A stretch of DNA of 33,963 bases from CP2-2F sp034436235. Its GTDB lineage: Bacteria; Chloroflexota; Anaerolineae; Aggregatilineales; UBA2796. The stretch lies in NCBI GenBank assembly GCA_034436235.1, contig DAOTWB010000064.1, positions 1 through 33,963 of the forward strand, written 5' to 3'. Position numbers and translations under genes: made by a program. The notes under the pieces are model-generated. The model was given only the letters and a program-made list of their open reading frames with translations. It searched no databases and was not told the DNA's origin. Below are positions 16,701 to 24,386 of the stretch, piece by piece (position 1 is the stretch's first letter; each line of letters begins with the position of its first letter).

Positions 16701-16731
16701 GCCGTCTCTTCGCGCTGAGCGGAGAGACGGC
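16701..16731 (+). other. Strong intercistronic stem-loop between binding protein and permease
   Basis: GCCGTCTCT (16701-16709) pairs perfectly with AGAGACGGC (16723-16731). A T-G wobble and CGC/GCG extend the stem to 13 pairs around a five-base loop. No T-run follows. Such hairpins downstream of binding-protein genes commonly stabilise the upstream message so that it exceeds that of the permeases. Confidence 0.7.
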
Positions 16732-16756
16732 GCTATATCTTGGAAAGTGAGCTATC

Positions 16757-17677
16757 ATGCGTGCCATCGCGCTTTCAGGTCAGACCGCGTCAGCCTTGCC
16801 GCGTCAGCGCTTCTCACTAGGCTATGTGCTGATCGCGCCGCTCGTATTGTGGCTACTCCTGACCGTCATTATACCGCTCATCGGCGCTGTTGGGCTGAGC
16901 TTGCAGGACATGCGCATTGTTGGCACCGCCAGCAATTACATCGGACTGGCGAATTATGGGCGCGTGCTGAGCGACGGCGCCTTTTGGGCAGCAGCGGGAC
17001 GCAGTGTGCTGTGGGTAGTTGGCAATGCGGTCTTGCAAACGGCGCTTGGTTTCCTCGTGGCGATCTTGCTCAATCAGCGCTTGCGCTTAGCGCGTGCTGC
17101 ACGGATGTGGATACTGCTTTCGTGGGTGCTTCCAACAGCAGTGTTAGTCATCATCTGGCGATGGATGCTGAGCAGCGCAGGCGGCGGCTTGATCAACGCG
17201 CTGCTGATCGAGGCGCGCTTGATCCGCTTGCCAATCTCATTTTTTGGCTCAGCCGAGAGCGCCATGATCACCTTGATCGTGATCAACTCGTGGCGATGGT
17301 TTCCGCTGACGGCGCTTTTCATCTTGGCAGGCTTGCAAGCCATTCCCGATGAGCTGTATGAGGCAGCTAAAGTGGACGGAGCATCCGCAGTGCAGCGCTT
17401 TCGGCATATCACGTTGCCTTCATTGCAGCCTGTGCTTGCTTCGCTTGGCTTGATCGGCTTTTTGTGGTCAGTGAACGTGTTCGATGTCATCTGGCTGCTC
17501 ACGCAAGGCGGTCCGTCTGATGGGACGACAACTTTGCCCGTGTTCATCTACAACGCAGCTTTCAAGCAATATCGGTTGAGTGAGGCAGCGGCGGCGTCAG
17601 TGATCTTCGGCATCTTGCTTCTGGCGTGCGCTGCGCTATTCCTACGATTGGTCGGTTCGCCTGAACGGGAGCGCTGA
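16757..17677 (+). CDS. Sugar ABC transporter permease, MalF/UgpA-like
   Basis: 306 residues with about six hydrophobic membrane segments, beginning with VLIAPLVLWLLLTVIIPLIG. The cytoplasmic EAA loop is clear: ELYEAAKVDGASAVQRFRHI then LP, the contact site for the ATPase. The domain is BPD_transp_1. The N-terminal segment through LSLQDM is typical of CUT1 inner-membrane permeases. GTGAG lies about 8 bp before the start. The stop TGA is directly followed by the ATG of the next permease (TGAATG), so the two are translationally coupled. It pairs with the next gene to make the channel. Confidence 0.93.
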   Translation: MRAIALSGQTASALPRQRFSLGYVLIAPLVLWLLLTVIIPLIGAVGLSLQDMRIVGTASNYIGLANYGRVLSDGAFWAAAGRSVLWVVGNAVLQTALGFLVAILLNQRLRLARAARMWILLSWVLPTAVLVIIWRWMLSSAGGGLINALLIEARLIRLPISFFGSAESAMITLIVINSWRWFPLTALFILAGLQAIPDELYEAAKVDGASAVQRFRHITLPSLQPVLASLGLIGFLWSVNVFDVIWLLTQGGPSDGTTTLPVFIYNAAFKQYRLSEAAAASVIFGILLLACAALFLRLVGSPERER

Positions 17678-18508
17678 ATGCGAATGTCTTTCTGGGGCAA
17701 GTTGCTGGGAACGGCGGCGCTGTTGGCAGTCTTGTTCGTGATTTTGTTCCCGATCTATTGGATGGCTGCTTCATCTGTCAAGACGCCACGTGAGGTGATC
17801 GCGCGCCGAGTCACGCTTGTGCCGCAAAGTTTCACCACACAGCACTACGAGAAGTTGTTGAGCGCTTCCAACTTTCCGACCTATACATTCAACTCAGCGG
17901 TCATTTCGCTCAGCACGATGATCATCAGCGTGAGCTTAGCCGTTTTGGCAGGCTATGGAGTCTACCAGACAAAATTTGTAGGACGCCGCGTGTTTCTGCG
18001 CGCTATGTTGGTGGCTTATGCATTTCCGACTGTCTTGCTGTTAGTGCCGCTTTATTTCGTGCTGAGCGCGCTCGGTTTGATTGACACTTATTTCGCGCTA
18101 ATCATCGTGAACGTCACGCTGACGGCGCCGTTTGCAGTCTGGTTGCTGCAGGCATTTTTCCGCAACGTGCCGCAAGATGTGATAGATGCTGCGCTTGTGG
18201 ACGGCGCAGGACAGCTTTTTGTGCTGTGGCGGATTGTGCTGCCGTTGATCGCGCCGGGCATCGCTGCCATAGGCATTTTCTGCTTCGTCACATCTTGGAC
18301 GGAGTATTTATTCGCCTCAATTTTGATCAACACAGATGCGCTGCGCACATTGCCGCCGGGCCTAGCAGGCATCATCGGGCAGTATCAAATTGACTGGGGC
18401 TTGCTGATGGCAGGCGCAGTAGCCATGACCTTGCCTTTGGTGATCGTGTTTGCGCTTTTCGGGCGCAGCTTTGTGAGCGGATTGACACAAGGCGCTGTGA
18501 AGGTCTAG
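17678..18508 (+). CDS. Sugar ABC transporter permease, MalG/UgpE-like
   Basis: 276 residues and about six membrane segments. The N-terminal helix LFVILFPIYWMAASSVKTPREV is typical of MalG-type permeases. The EAA loop is replaced by the variant VIDAALVDGAGQLFVLWRIVLP, which keeps the essential D-G-A and LP positions. It starts at the base after the upstream stop; GGGAG is six bases before the ATG. A second ATG two codons in is possible. The permease pair has no ATPase gene in the operon, so it probably uses a shared MsmK/UgpC-type ATPase encoded elsewhere. Confidence 0.92.
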   Translation: MRMSFWGKLLGTAALLAVLFVILFPIYWMAASSVKTPREVIARRVTLVPQSFTTQHYEKLLSASNFPTYTFNSAVISLSTMIISVSLAVLAGYGVYQTKFVGRRVFLRAMLVAYAFPTVLLLVPLYFVLSALGLIDTYFALIIVNVTLTAPFAVWLLQAFFRNVPQDVIDAALVDGAGQLFVLWRIVLPLIAPGIAAIGIFCFVTSWTEYLFASILINTDALRTLPPGLAGIIGQYQIDWGLLMAGAVAMTLPLVIVFALFGRSFVSGLTQGAVKV

Positions 18509-18520
18509 GGCAGGCATGTC

Positions 18521-20017
18521 ATGTATCTGCTGGGCGTTGATGTTGGCACTTCCGTGATCAAAGCGGCGCTTTTCGACGCTGAGGGACAGGAACTGGTCAG
18601 TTGCCGACAATCAACGCAAGTTTTGCAGTCACGCAGCGGCTGGATGGAAGCCGACATGCTGGCGACTTGGCACACCTGCTGCGACGTCATGAGGGCTGTA
18701 TTGAACTCGTCTGAAGGGCGAGGACGTGAAGTCGCCGCAGTTGGCGTGACAGGCAACATGATCGGCGCGTGGCTCATAGATGCAGAAGGCGAGCCTGTGC
18801 GCAACGCTATCCTGTGGTGCGATAGCCGCACACAGGCGCTTTGGTCACAGCTGACTGCTCAACAACCTGATCTTGCCGCGCGCATTTTTGCAATGGACGG
18901 CTGCGTTGTCGAATCGGGCGCAACGTTGCTCGTGTTGCGCTGGCTGCAAGAGCATGAGCCACAAGCCTTGCAACGTGCGCGATGGGTCTTTTCGAGCAAG
19001 GATTGGATCGTCTACCAGTTGAGCGGCGTCGCGCAGATTGACTCGAGCGAGGCTGCCGTGCTACCGGGCGATACGCGCACACAACAATCGCCTGAGATGC
19101 TGTGGGAGTGGTTTGGCATTCAGGCGCAGCGTAGATTGTTGCCGCCTGTGCAGCCATCTGATCGCGTGATCGGGCGGCTGCAGCCGCAAGCGGCGGCGCT
19201 GATCGGATTGAAAGCAGGCACGCCGCTTGTGGCAGGCGCAGGTGACGTGCCATGCAACGCACTCGGTCTGGGCGCAACCGAAGCAGACACAGCGTTCATG
19301 GTGCTTGGCACAAACTTGCAAGTATGTCGCGTCTTCGAGCAGCCGATGTTTGAGCCGCCACTGGTCGGCTTGCTTTTCTATCAGCCGCACAAGCGCTGGT
19401 TTCGCGCCTTGATGAACGTGGCAGGCACAACGAACCTAGATTGGGCGATCAGGCAGTTTTACGCCGAACTTGGTGCCGCAAAAGCAGCCGAGCGTTTTAA
19501 ACGCATCGAAGCAGAAGCGAGCCGCCGATCAATTGGCGCCGACGGCGTGATATATTTGCCGTATCTCAGCCGTGCAGGTCTGATTGCGCCATTTGTGGCA
19601 CCTGCAGCGCGCGCGCAATTCGTCGGTCTGCATGATGGACATACACGCGCTGATCTGCTGCGCGCGGTCTATGAAGGCGTTGCTTTGGCAGCACGCGATT
19701 GCTACAGCGCGCTTGGCGAGTTGCCTGCGCAAGTCATTTTCGCAGGCGGCGGCGCACGCAGTGCATTTTGGTCACAACTCATGGCGGATTGTCTGGGTGC
19801 AACTGTCGTTGTGCCGCAAGGACATGAGTTCGGCGCAAAAGGTGCGGCGCTTTTGGCAGGAGTTGGCGTCGGCATGTTCAGCGACATTCAGACGGCAAGC
19901 CGTAGCGCTTTTCGTCCAGCACGTATATACACGCCTGATCGAGAGGCACATGCACATTACACGGCGCTCTATGCACGCTATCGCGCCGTTCAACAGAGCG
20001 CACAAGCGCTTTGGTAG
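18521..20017 (+). CDS. FGGY-family carbohydrate kinase (xylulokinase-like)
   Basis: 498 residues, normal length for the family. The first phosphate-binding loop is LLGVDVGTSVIKAALFD, the substrate loop includes GWMEAD and ILWCDSRT, and the catalytic base is Asp242 in AGAGDVPCNALG. The adenosine motif is VIFAGGGARSAFWSQLMAD. FGGY kinases phosphorylate pentoses, polyols, gluconate, glycerol or related sugars, so this gene hints that the imported sugar is not a simple hexose. The exact substrate is undecided. It starts 12 bp after the permease stop. A bulged hairpin with a T4 tail overlaps its stop codon and probably ends the operon. Confidence 0.9.
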   Translation: MYLLGVDVGTSVIKAALFDAEGQELVSCRQSTQVLQSRSGWMEADMLATWHTCCDVMRAVLNSSEGRGREVAAVGVTGNMIGAWLIDAEGEPVRNAILWCDSRTQALWSQLTAQQPDLAARIFAMDGCVVESGATLLVLRWLQEHEPQALQRARWVFSSKDWIVYQLSGVAQIDSSEAAVLPGDTRTQQSPEMLWEWFGIQAQRRLLPPVQPSDRVIGRLQPQAAALIGLKAGTPLVAGAGDVPCNALGLGATEADTAFMVLGTNLQVCRVFEQPMFEPPLVGLLFYQPHKRWFRALMNVAGTTNLDWAIRQFYAELGAAKAAERFKRIEAEASRRSIGADGVIYLPYLSRAGLIAPFVAPAARAQFVGLHDGHTRADLLRAVYEGVALAARDCYSALGELPAQVIFAGGGARSAFWSQLMADCLGATVVVPQGHEFGAKGAALLAGVGVGMFSDIQTASRSAFRPARIYTPDREAHAHYTALYARYRAVQQSAQALW

Positions 20018-20036
20018 CTGTCAGACCAAGCGTTTT
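20007..20036 (+). terminator. Likely intrinsic terminator of the sugar operon, overlapping the kinase stop
   Basis: CGCTT-T-GGT (20007-20015) pairs with ACC-AAGCG (20025-20032) with one bulged T and a nine-base loop, followed by TTTT at 20033-20036. The TAG stop lies inside the hairpin. Confidence 0.5.
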
Positions 20037-20071
20037 CACATTCTCTTATAAAACACATAGAGAGACGGGAC

Positions 20072-20100
20072 TCGTCAGAGCGCGTGGTTGTGCGTATAAT
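20072..20100 (+). promoter_or_regulatory. Promoter of clpC
   Basis: A perfect TATAAT occupies 20095-20100. TCGTCA at 20072-20077 matches four of six -35 bases with a 17-bp spacer. The predicted start near 20107 gives an unusually long leader of about 190 nt. No CIRCE element or CtsR-type repeat is visible. Confidence 0.5.
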
Positions 20101-20110
20101 TATGTGTAAC

Positions 20111-20143
20111 CTAGCGCTAAGCGCTGCCATTGCGCTTCGCTAG
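20111..20143 (+). other. Stem-loop at the extreme 5' end of the clpC leader
   Basis: CTAGCG-ct-AAGCGC (20111-20124) pairs with GCGCTT-CGCTAG (20132-20143): 12 pairs with a two-base bulge and a seven-base loop. It begins within a few bases of the predicted transcription start. The rest of the leader to 20280 shows no recognised riboswitch or second gene. Confidence 0.6.
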
Positions 20144-20294
20144 ATCGAGGATAGCGCTCGAAACGGCTTATTTCCCAACTTGCGCCGCGTCCCAGATTGA
20201 GTTTGGCGCAATCGCCCACAGGTGTGGAAAGAAAAGCCTTTCGCGAGATAACAACATTGTCGTGGGAAAGCAAGGGCGATGGAGGTAGTTCGAC

Positions 20295-22865
20295 GTGGCA
20301 GATAAAATGGAACGCTTCACTCAACGCGCGCGGAGAGTATTCATCCTGGCGCAAGAGGAAGCTGAACGGATGCAACACAGCTATGTTGGCACAGAGCATC
20401 TTCTGCTGGGCTTGATGCGCGAAGATGGCGGTGTGGCAGGGCGTGTTTTGCGCGATCTCGGCGTCGAGGTGCGCAAAGTGGAACAGCTGGTGGAGCAACT
20501 GACGCATCCCGGACAGCGTCAGCCGAACACGCGGCTCGATCTCTCGCCCGGCACGCGCCGTGTGCTGGAATTGGCGCTTGAAGAGGCGCGCCGCATGGGA
20601 CATCATTACATTGGCACGGAACACCTGTTGCTCGGTCTGGTGCGCCAAGAAGAAGGTGTTGCCATCGAGGTGCTGAAGAAGCTCGGCATCAAGCCCGACG
20701 ACGTGCGCAGACAGACGCGCCGCGTGCTGCAAGAGAGCCCTGCTCAGCCCAACAAGCCAACGCCGCCGCAGCCGCAGAGCAGCACAACGCCGCCGCCTGC
20801 GCCGCGCCGTCAAAGCGTGAAGACGCCTTTGGTCGATCAGCTGGCGACCGACTTGACTGCGCTCGCCGAAGAAGGCAAACTCGATCCTGTCATCGGGCGC
20901 GAGGTCGAGATTGAGCGCGTCATTCAAATTCTCAGCCGCCGTACCAAGAACAATCCTGCTCTGATCGGCGAGCCAGGCGTTGGCAAGACGGCTATTGTGG
21001 AAGGCTTGGCGCAGCGCATTGTCAATCGCGAGACGCCTGCTACGCTGCTGGATAAGCGCGTGCTGCAGCTGGACGTTGGCAGCCTTGTGGCAGGCACAAT
21101 GTATCGCGGTCAATTTGAAGAGCGCTTGAAACGCGTGATCGAAGAACTCAAGTCTTCGGATAGCATCCTGTTCATTGATGAAGTGCATATGCTGGTCGGC
21201 GCAGGCTCGGCAGGCAGCAGCGTAGACGCCGCCAATATCCTGAAGCCTGCTCTGGCGCGCGGCGAGCTACAATGCATCGGCGCCACCACATTTGACGAGT
21301 ATCGCAAGCACATTGAGAGCGACGCTGCGCTCGCGCGCCGCTTCCAACCGATCTTCGTGGACGAGCCAACCATCGAAGAGACCATCGAGATTCTGCAAGG
21401 TATCAAGGAAGCCTACGAAGCGCATCACAACCTTGAGATCACGCAAGAGGCGATTGAAGCAGCCGCGCATCTCTCGGCGCGCTATGTGCCAGATCGCTTC
21501 CTGCCCGATAAGGCGATTGACCTGATTGACGAAGGCGCCAGCCGCGTCCGCATGTACAAGTCGCCAGAGGCGATCCGCGTGCGCCGCGCCGAAGCCGAGC
21601 TTGCGCAGATCAACGAGGAGCTGGAAGAAGACACCTTCCTCGATGAAAATCAGCGCGCTGAGCTGCGCGCGCGCGCTGCCGAACTCTCGGCGCAGCTGAG
21701 CGCCCTGAAAGCCAGCTGGAATCCTGAGACCAACAAGCCGCGCTTGACCGCTGAGGATGTGGCGGAAGTCGTCTCGATGTGGACAGGTATCCCGGTCACC
21801 AGCATCAGCGGCGACGAGTCTGAGCGCTTGCTGCATATGGAAGACTTCCTGCACAAGCGCATTGTCGGTCAGCATGAGGCGATTGAGGCGATCGCCAAAG
21901 CGGTGCGCCGCGCGCGCGCCGGCTTGAAAGACCCACGCCGTCCGATTGGCTCGTTCATCTTCTTAGGCCCAACAGGCGTCGGCAAGACCGAACTGACCAA
22001 AGCGCTGGCTGAGTTCATGTTCGGCAGCGAAGACGCGCTGATCCAGCTGGACATGAGCGAGTTCATGGAACGCCACACAGTTGCGCGCTTGGTCGGCGCG
22101 CCGCCCGGCTATGTCGGCTATGAAGATGCTGGTCAGCTCACGGAAGCCTTGCGCCGTCGTCCATACTCCATCGTCGTCTTCGATGAGATCGAGAAGGCGC
22201 ATCCTGAGGCGTTCAACATGCTGCTGCAGATCATGGAAGAAGGACGGCTCTCTGATGCGCGCGGACGCAAAGTGGACTTCCGCAACGCGATCATCGTGAT
22301 GACCAGCAACGTCGGCGCTGAGGTTATCAAACGCGGCAACGTGCTTGGCTTCGATATGCCGCGCGACGAGACCGTTGAGCAGGCGCGCGACTACGAAGAG
22401 ATGCGCAAGAAGGTGATGGAGCAGCTGCGCCGCGCCTTCCGTCCTGAGTTTCTCAACCGCGTGAGCGCCACCATCGTCTTCCGCTCGCTGACGCGCGAAG
22501 AACTGATGCAGATCGTGGACTTGGAGATCAACAAGGTGCGCGAGCGCTTGGCTGAACACAATCTGACGCTTGAAGTGACCGACGCTGCCAAAGCGCTCTT
22601 GGGCGAGAAAGGTTACGATCCTGAGTACGGCGCGCGTCCGCTGCGCCGCGTCATCACCAACATGGTCGAAGATCGGCTCTCGGACGGCATCTTGGCAGGC
22701 ACTTTCAAGGTCGGCAGCACTGTCTTGATTGACGCCGCCGATGGCGAGCTGGTGATGACCACTATCGAGAGTCCGAACGGCGTTGAACACAGCACGCTAA
22801 CCGACTATCCGTCCAGCACGCTGGTCGAAGGCGCCGTGGATGTCTTCTCGCCTGAGTCGAACTGA
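20295..22865 (+). CDS. clpC: ATP-dependent Clp protease ATP-binding subunit ClpC
   Basis: 856 residues. Two Clp N repeats (about 5-75 and 80-145) are followed by a Pro/Gln-rich linker (about 150-172). AAA-1 has Walker A GEPGVGKT (about 225) and Walker B ILFIDEVHML. A short middle coiled coil of about 50 residues distinguishes ClpC from ClpB. AAA-2 has Walker A GPTGVGKTE, Walker B VVFDEIEKAHPE and the LGF tripeptide (GNVLGFDM) that docks on ClpP. ClpC unfolds damaged or tagged proteins and feeds them to ClpP; no clpP is nearby. GTG 20295 is chosen because GGAGG lies nine bases upstream; ATG 20307 is the alternative and gives the usual MERFTQRA opening. It has its own promoter, a 190-nt leader and a strong terminator. 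Confidence 0.96.
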   Translation: MADKMERFTQRARRVFILAQEEAERMQHSYVGTEHLLLGLMREDGGVAGRVLRDLGVEVRKVEQLVEQLTHPGQRQPNTRLDLSPGTRRVLELALEEARRMGHHYIGTEHLLLGLVRQEEGVAIEVLKKLGIKPDDVRRQTRRVLQESPAQPNKPTPPQPQSSTTPPPAPRRQSVKTPLVDQLATDLTALAEEGKLDPVIGREVEIERVIQILSRRTKNNPALIGEPGVGKTAIVEGLAQRIVNRETPATLLDKRVLQLDVGSLVAGTMYRGQFEERLKRVIEELKSSDSILFIDEVHMLVGAGSAGSSVDAANILKPALARGELQCIGATTFDEYRKHIESDAALARRFQPIFVDEPTIEETIEILQGIKEAYEAHHNLEITQEAIEAAAHLSARYVPDRFLPDKAIDLIDEGASRVRMYKSPEAIRVRRAEAELAQINEELEEDTFLDENQRAELRARAAELSAQLSALKASWNPETNKPRLTAEDVAEVVSMWTGIPVTSISGDESERLLHMEDFLHKRIVGQHEAIEAIAKAVRRARAGLKDPRRPIGSFIFLGPTGVGKTELTKALAEFMFGSEDALIQLDMSEFMERHTVARLVGAPPGYVGYEDAGQLTEALRRRPYSIVVFDEIEKAHPEAFNMLLQIMEEGRLSDARGRKVDFRNAIIVMTSNVGAEVIKRGNVLGFDMPRDETVEQARDYEEMRKKVMEQLRRAFRPEFLNRVSATIVFRSLTREELMQIVDLEINKVRERLAEHNLTLEVTDAAKALLGEKGYDPEYGARPLRRVITNMVEDRLSDGILAGTFKVGSTVLIDAADGELVMTTIESPNGVEHSTLTDYPSSTLVEGAVDVFSPESN

Positions 22866-22884
22866 GCCTTGACAATACAGTCTG

Positions 22885-22914
22885 ACAGGACGGCGCAGAG
22901 CCGTCCTGTTTTTT
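22885..22914 (+). terminator. Rho-independent terminator of clpC
   Basis: A perfect 10-bp stem, ACAGGACGGC (22885-22894) with GCCGTCCTGT (22900-22909), has a GCAGA loop and continues into six Ts (22909-22914). It lies 19 bp after the clpC stop. Confidence 0.92.
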
Positions 22915-22921
22915 GCCTCTT

Positions 22922-22949
22922 TTGAGACATTTTTCACAAACCTGATAGT
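22922..22949 (+). promoter_or_regulatory. Tentative promoter of the mevalonate genes
   Basis: TTGAGA (22922-22927) matches five of six -35 bases. GATAGT (22944-22949), 16 bp on, matches four of six -10 bases. TATCAT at 22970-22975 is another possible -10. The choice is uncertain. Confidence 0.3.
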
Positions 22950-23025
22950 TTTTGAGAGCTTCTGACCACTATCATGCCTCGCCGATCGCTAGGCACTTTG
23001 CCGCCGAACGTTCAGAATTGAGACC

Positions 23026-24330
23026 ATGAGCGAAATACGCAGCCAAAAATCAAGCCGACTGCCCGCATTCTATCAGCGCAGCCTTGCCGAGCGCTTGCAG
23101 CTGATCGCCGAATGGGCAGCCTTGAACGACGCTGAGCGCGCTGCGCTGGAAGGCACAGCAGGGCTGGACGCAGCGCACGCCGATCACATGATCGAGAACG
23201 CGATAGGCGTCTTCGCACTGCCGCTCGGCATTGCCACCAACTTTTTGATCAACGGACGCGATTATCTGGTGCCGATGGCGATAGAAGAGCCGAGCGTCGT
23301 GGCTGCCTGCAGCTACGCCGCCAAGCTGATCCGCGCAGGCGGCGGCTTCCAAGCGGGCAGCGACGCGCCGATCATGATCGGGCAGCTGCAGGTGCTGGAT
23401 ATTCCCGATGCGCAGGCGGCGGCGGCGCAAATTCTGGCACAGCGCGAGTGTCTGTTGGCTGCCGCTGACGATCCGACCTCTTCGATTGTGCGGCGCGGCG
23501 GCGGCGCGCGCGATGTGATTGCACGTCCATTCTCAGGCACGCCGCTCGGCGAGATGGTGATCGTGCATCTGCTCTACGATGTGCGCGACGCGATGGGCGC
23601 CAATGCTATCAACACAGCCTGCGAGCAGATCGCGCCGCTCCTAGCAGACATCAGTGGCGGACGCGTTCACCTGCGCATTTTGAGCAACCTGACCGATCAG
23701 CGCAAGGCGTGGGCAACGTGCCGCATCCCTGCCGCTGAGCTTGCCACGCAGACGCTCGACGGCGTCCAAGTGGCGCGCGCCGTCGTCGAGGCGAGCGTGT
23801 TCGCCGAACTCGATCCATACCGCGCCGCTACGCACAACAAAGGCATCATGAACGGCATGGACGCAGTCTGCATCGCTACAGGCAACGATTGGCGTGCGCT
23901 TGAAGCAGGCGCTCACGCTTACGCCGCGCGCGATGGGCGCTACACAAGCCTGACGCGCTGGTGGCAAGCGGAAAATGGCGATCTGTGCGGCGAATTGCGC
24001 GTGCCGTTGGCAGTCGGCATTGTCGGCGGCGCCACGCGCGTGCATCCTGCGGCAGGCGCTGCGCTCAAGTTGCTGGGCGTGCAGAGCGCGCGCGAGTTGG
24101 CAGAAGTCATTGTGTGCGTCGGCTTAGCGCAGAACTTGGCAGCCGTGCGCGCCTTGGCGACAGAAGGCATTCAGCGCGGTCACATGAGCCTTCACGCGCG
24201 CCAAATGGCGCTTGCCGCCGGCGCCACAGGCGACCAAGTCTCGCAAGTGGTGGCGCAGCTGCTGGCAGAAGGCAATGTGCGTCTGGAGCGCGCCAAACAG
24301 CTTGTGGCGGCGCTCAATGAGAACAGTTGA
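23026..24330 (+). CDS. mvaA: Class II hydroxymethylglutaryl-CoA reductase
   Basis: 434 residues, the size of the Pseudomonas mevalonii class II enzyme (428). All four catalytic residues are found at a constant offset of +5 from that enzyme: Glu88 in AIEEPS, Lys272 in HNKGIMNG, Asp288 in ATGNDW, and His386 in GHMSLHAR. The ENAIG and LPLGIA blocks are also present. It interconverts HMG-CoA and mevalonate with NAD(P)H. Class II enzymes can run either way, but the gene sits directly before an HMG-CoA synthase, which favours the biosynthetic direction toward isoprenoids. The start is ATG 23026, with only a weak GAGA nearby. A 56-bp gap containing a stem-loop separates it from the synthase. It is probably the first gene of a three-gene operon. 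Confidence 0.95.
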   Translation: MSEIRSQKSSRLPAFYQRSLAERLQLIAEWAALNDAERAALEGTAGLDAAHADHMIENAIGVFALPLGIATNFLINGRDYLVPMAIEEPSVVAACSYAAKLIRAGGGFQAGSDAPIMIGQLQVLDIPDAQAAAAQILAQRECLLAAADDPTSSIVRRGGGARDVIARPFSGTPLGEMVIVHLLYDVRDAMGANAINTACEQIAPLLADISGGRVHLRILSNLTDQRKAWATCRIPAAELATQTLDGVQVARAVVEASVFAELDPYRAATHNKGIMNGMDAVCIATGNDWRALEAGAHAYAARDGRYTSLTRWWQAENGDLCGELRVPLAVGIVGGATRVHPAAGAALKLLGVQSARELAEVIVCVGLAQNLAAVRALATEGIQRGHMSLHARQMALAAGATGDQVSQVVAQLLAEGNVRLERAKQLVAALNENS

Positions 24331-24336
24331 GCTTCA

Positions 24337-24363
24337 CAGTCCACGCCGCTGAGCGCAGGACTG
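24337..24363 (+). other. Intercistronic stem-loop between mvaA and the HMG-CoA synthase gene
   Basis: CAGTCC (24337-24342) pairs with GGACTG (24358-24363). Inside it CGC (24344-24346) pairs with GCG (24353-24355) around a six-base loop. AGCATTTT follows. It could be a weak terminator or a message-processing site. Confidence 0.4.
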
Positions 24364-24386
24364 AGCATTTTCAGATGGAGTGAGCG

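Noticed and set aside
20018..20294. CIRCE or CtsR operator upstream of clpC
   Set aside because: No TTAGCACTC inverted repeat and no direct heptamer repeat could be found; the hairpin present has a different sequence.
20100..21188. Large reverse frame over the clpC leader and 5' part
   Set aside because: It is a shadow of clpC; the composition is typical of an antisense frame and no domain is recognisable.
22869..22874. Perfect TTGACA just after clpC
   Set aside because: No -10-like sequence lies 16-18 bp downstream; that position is inside the terminator stem.
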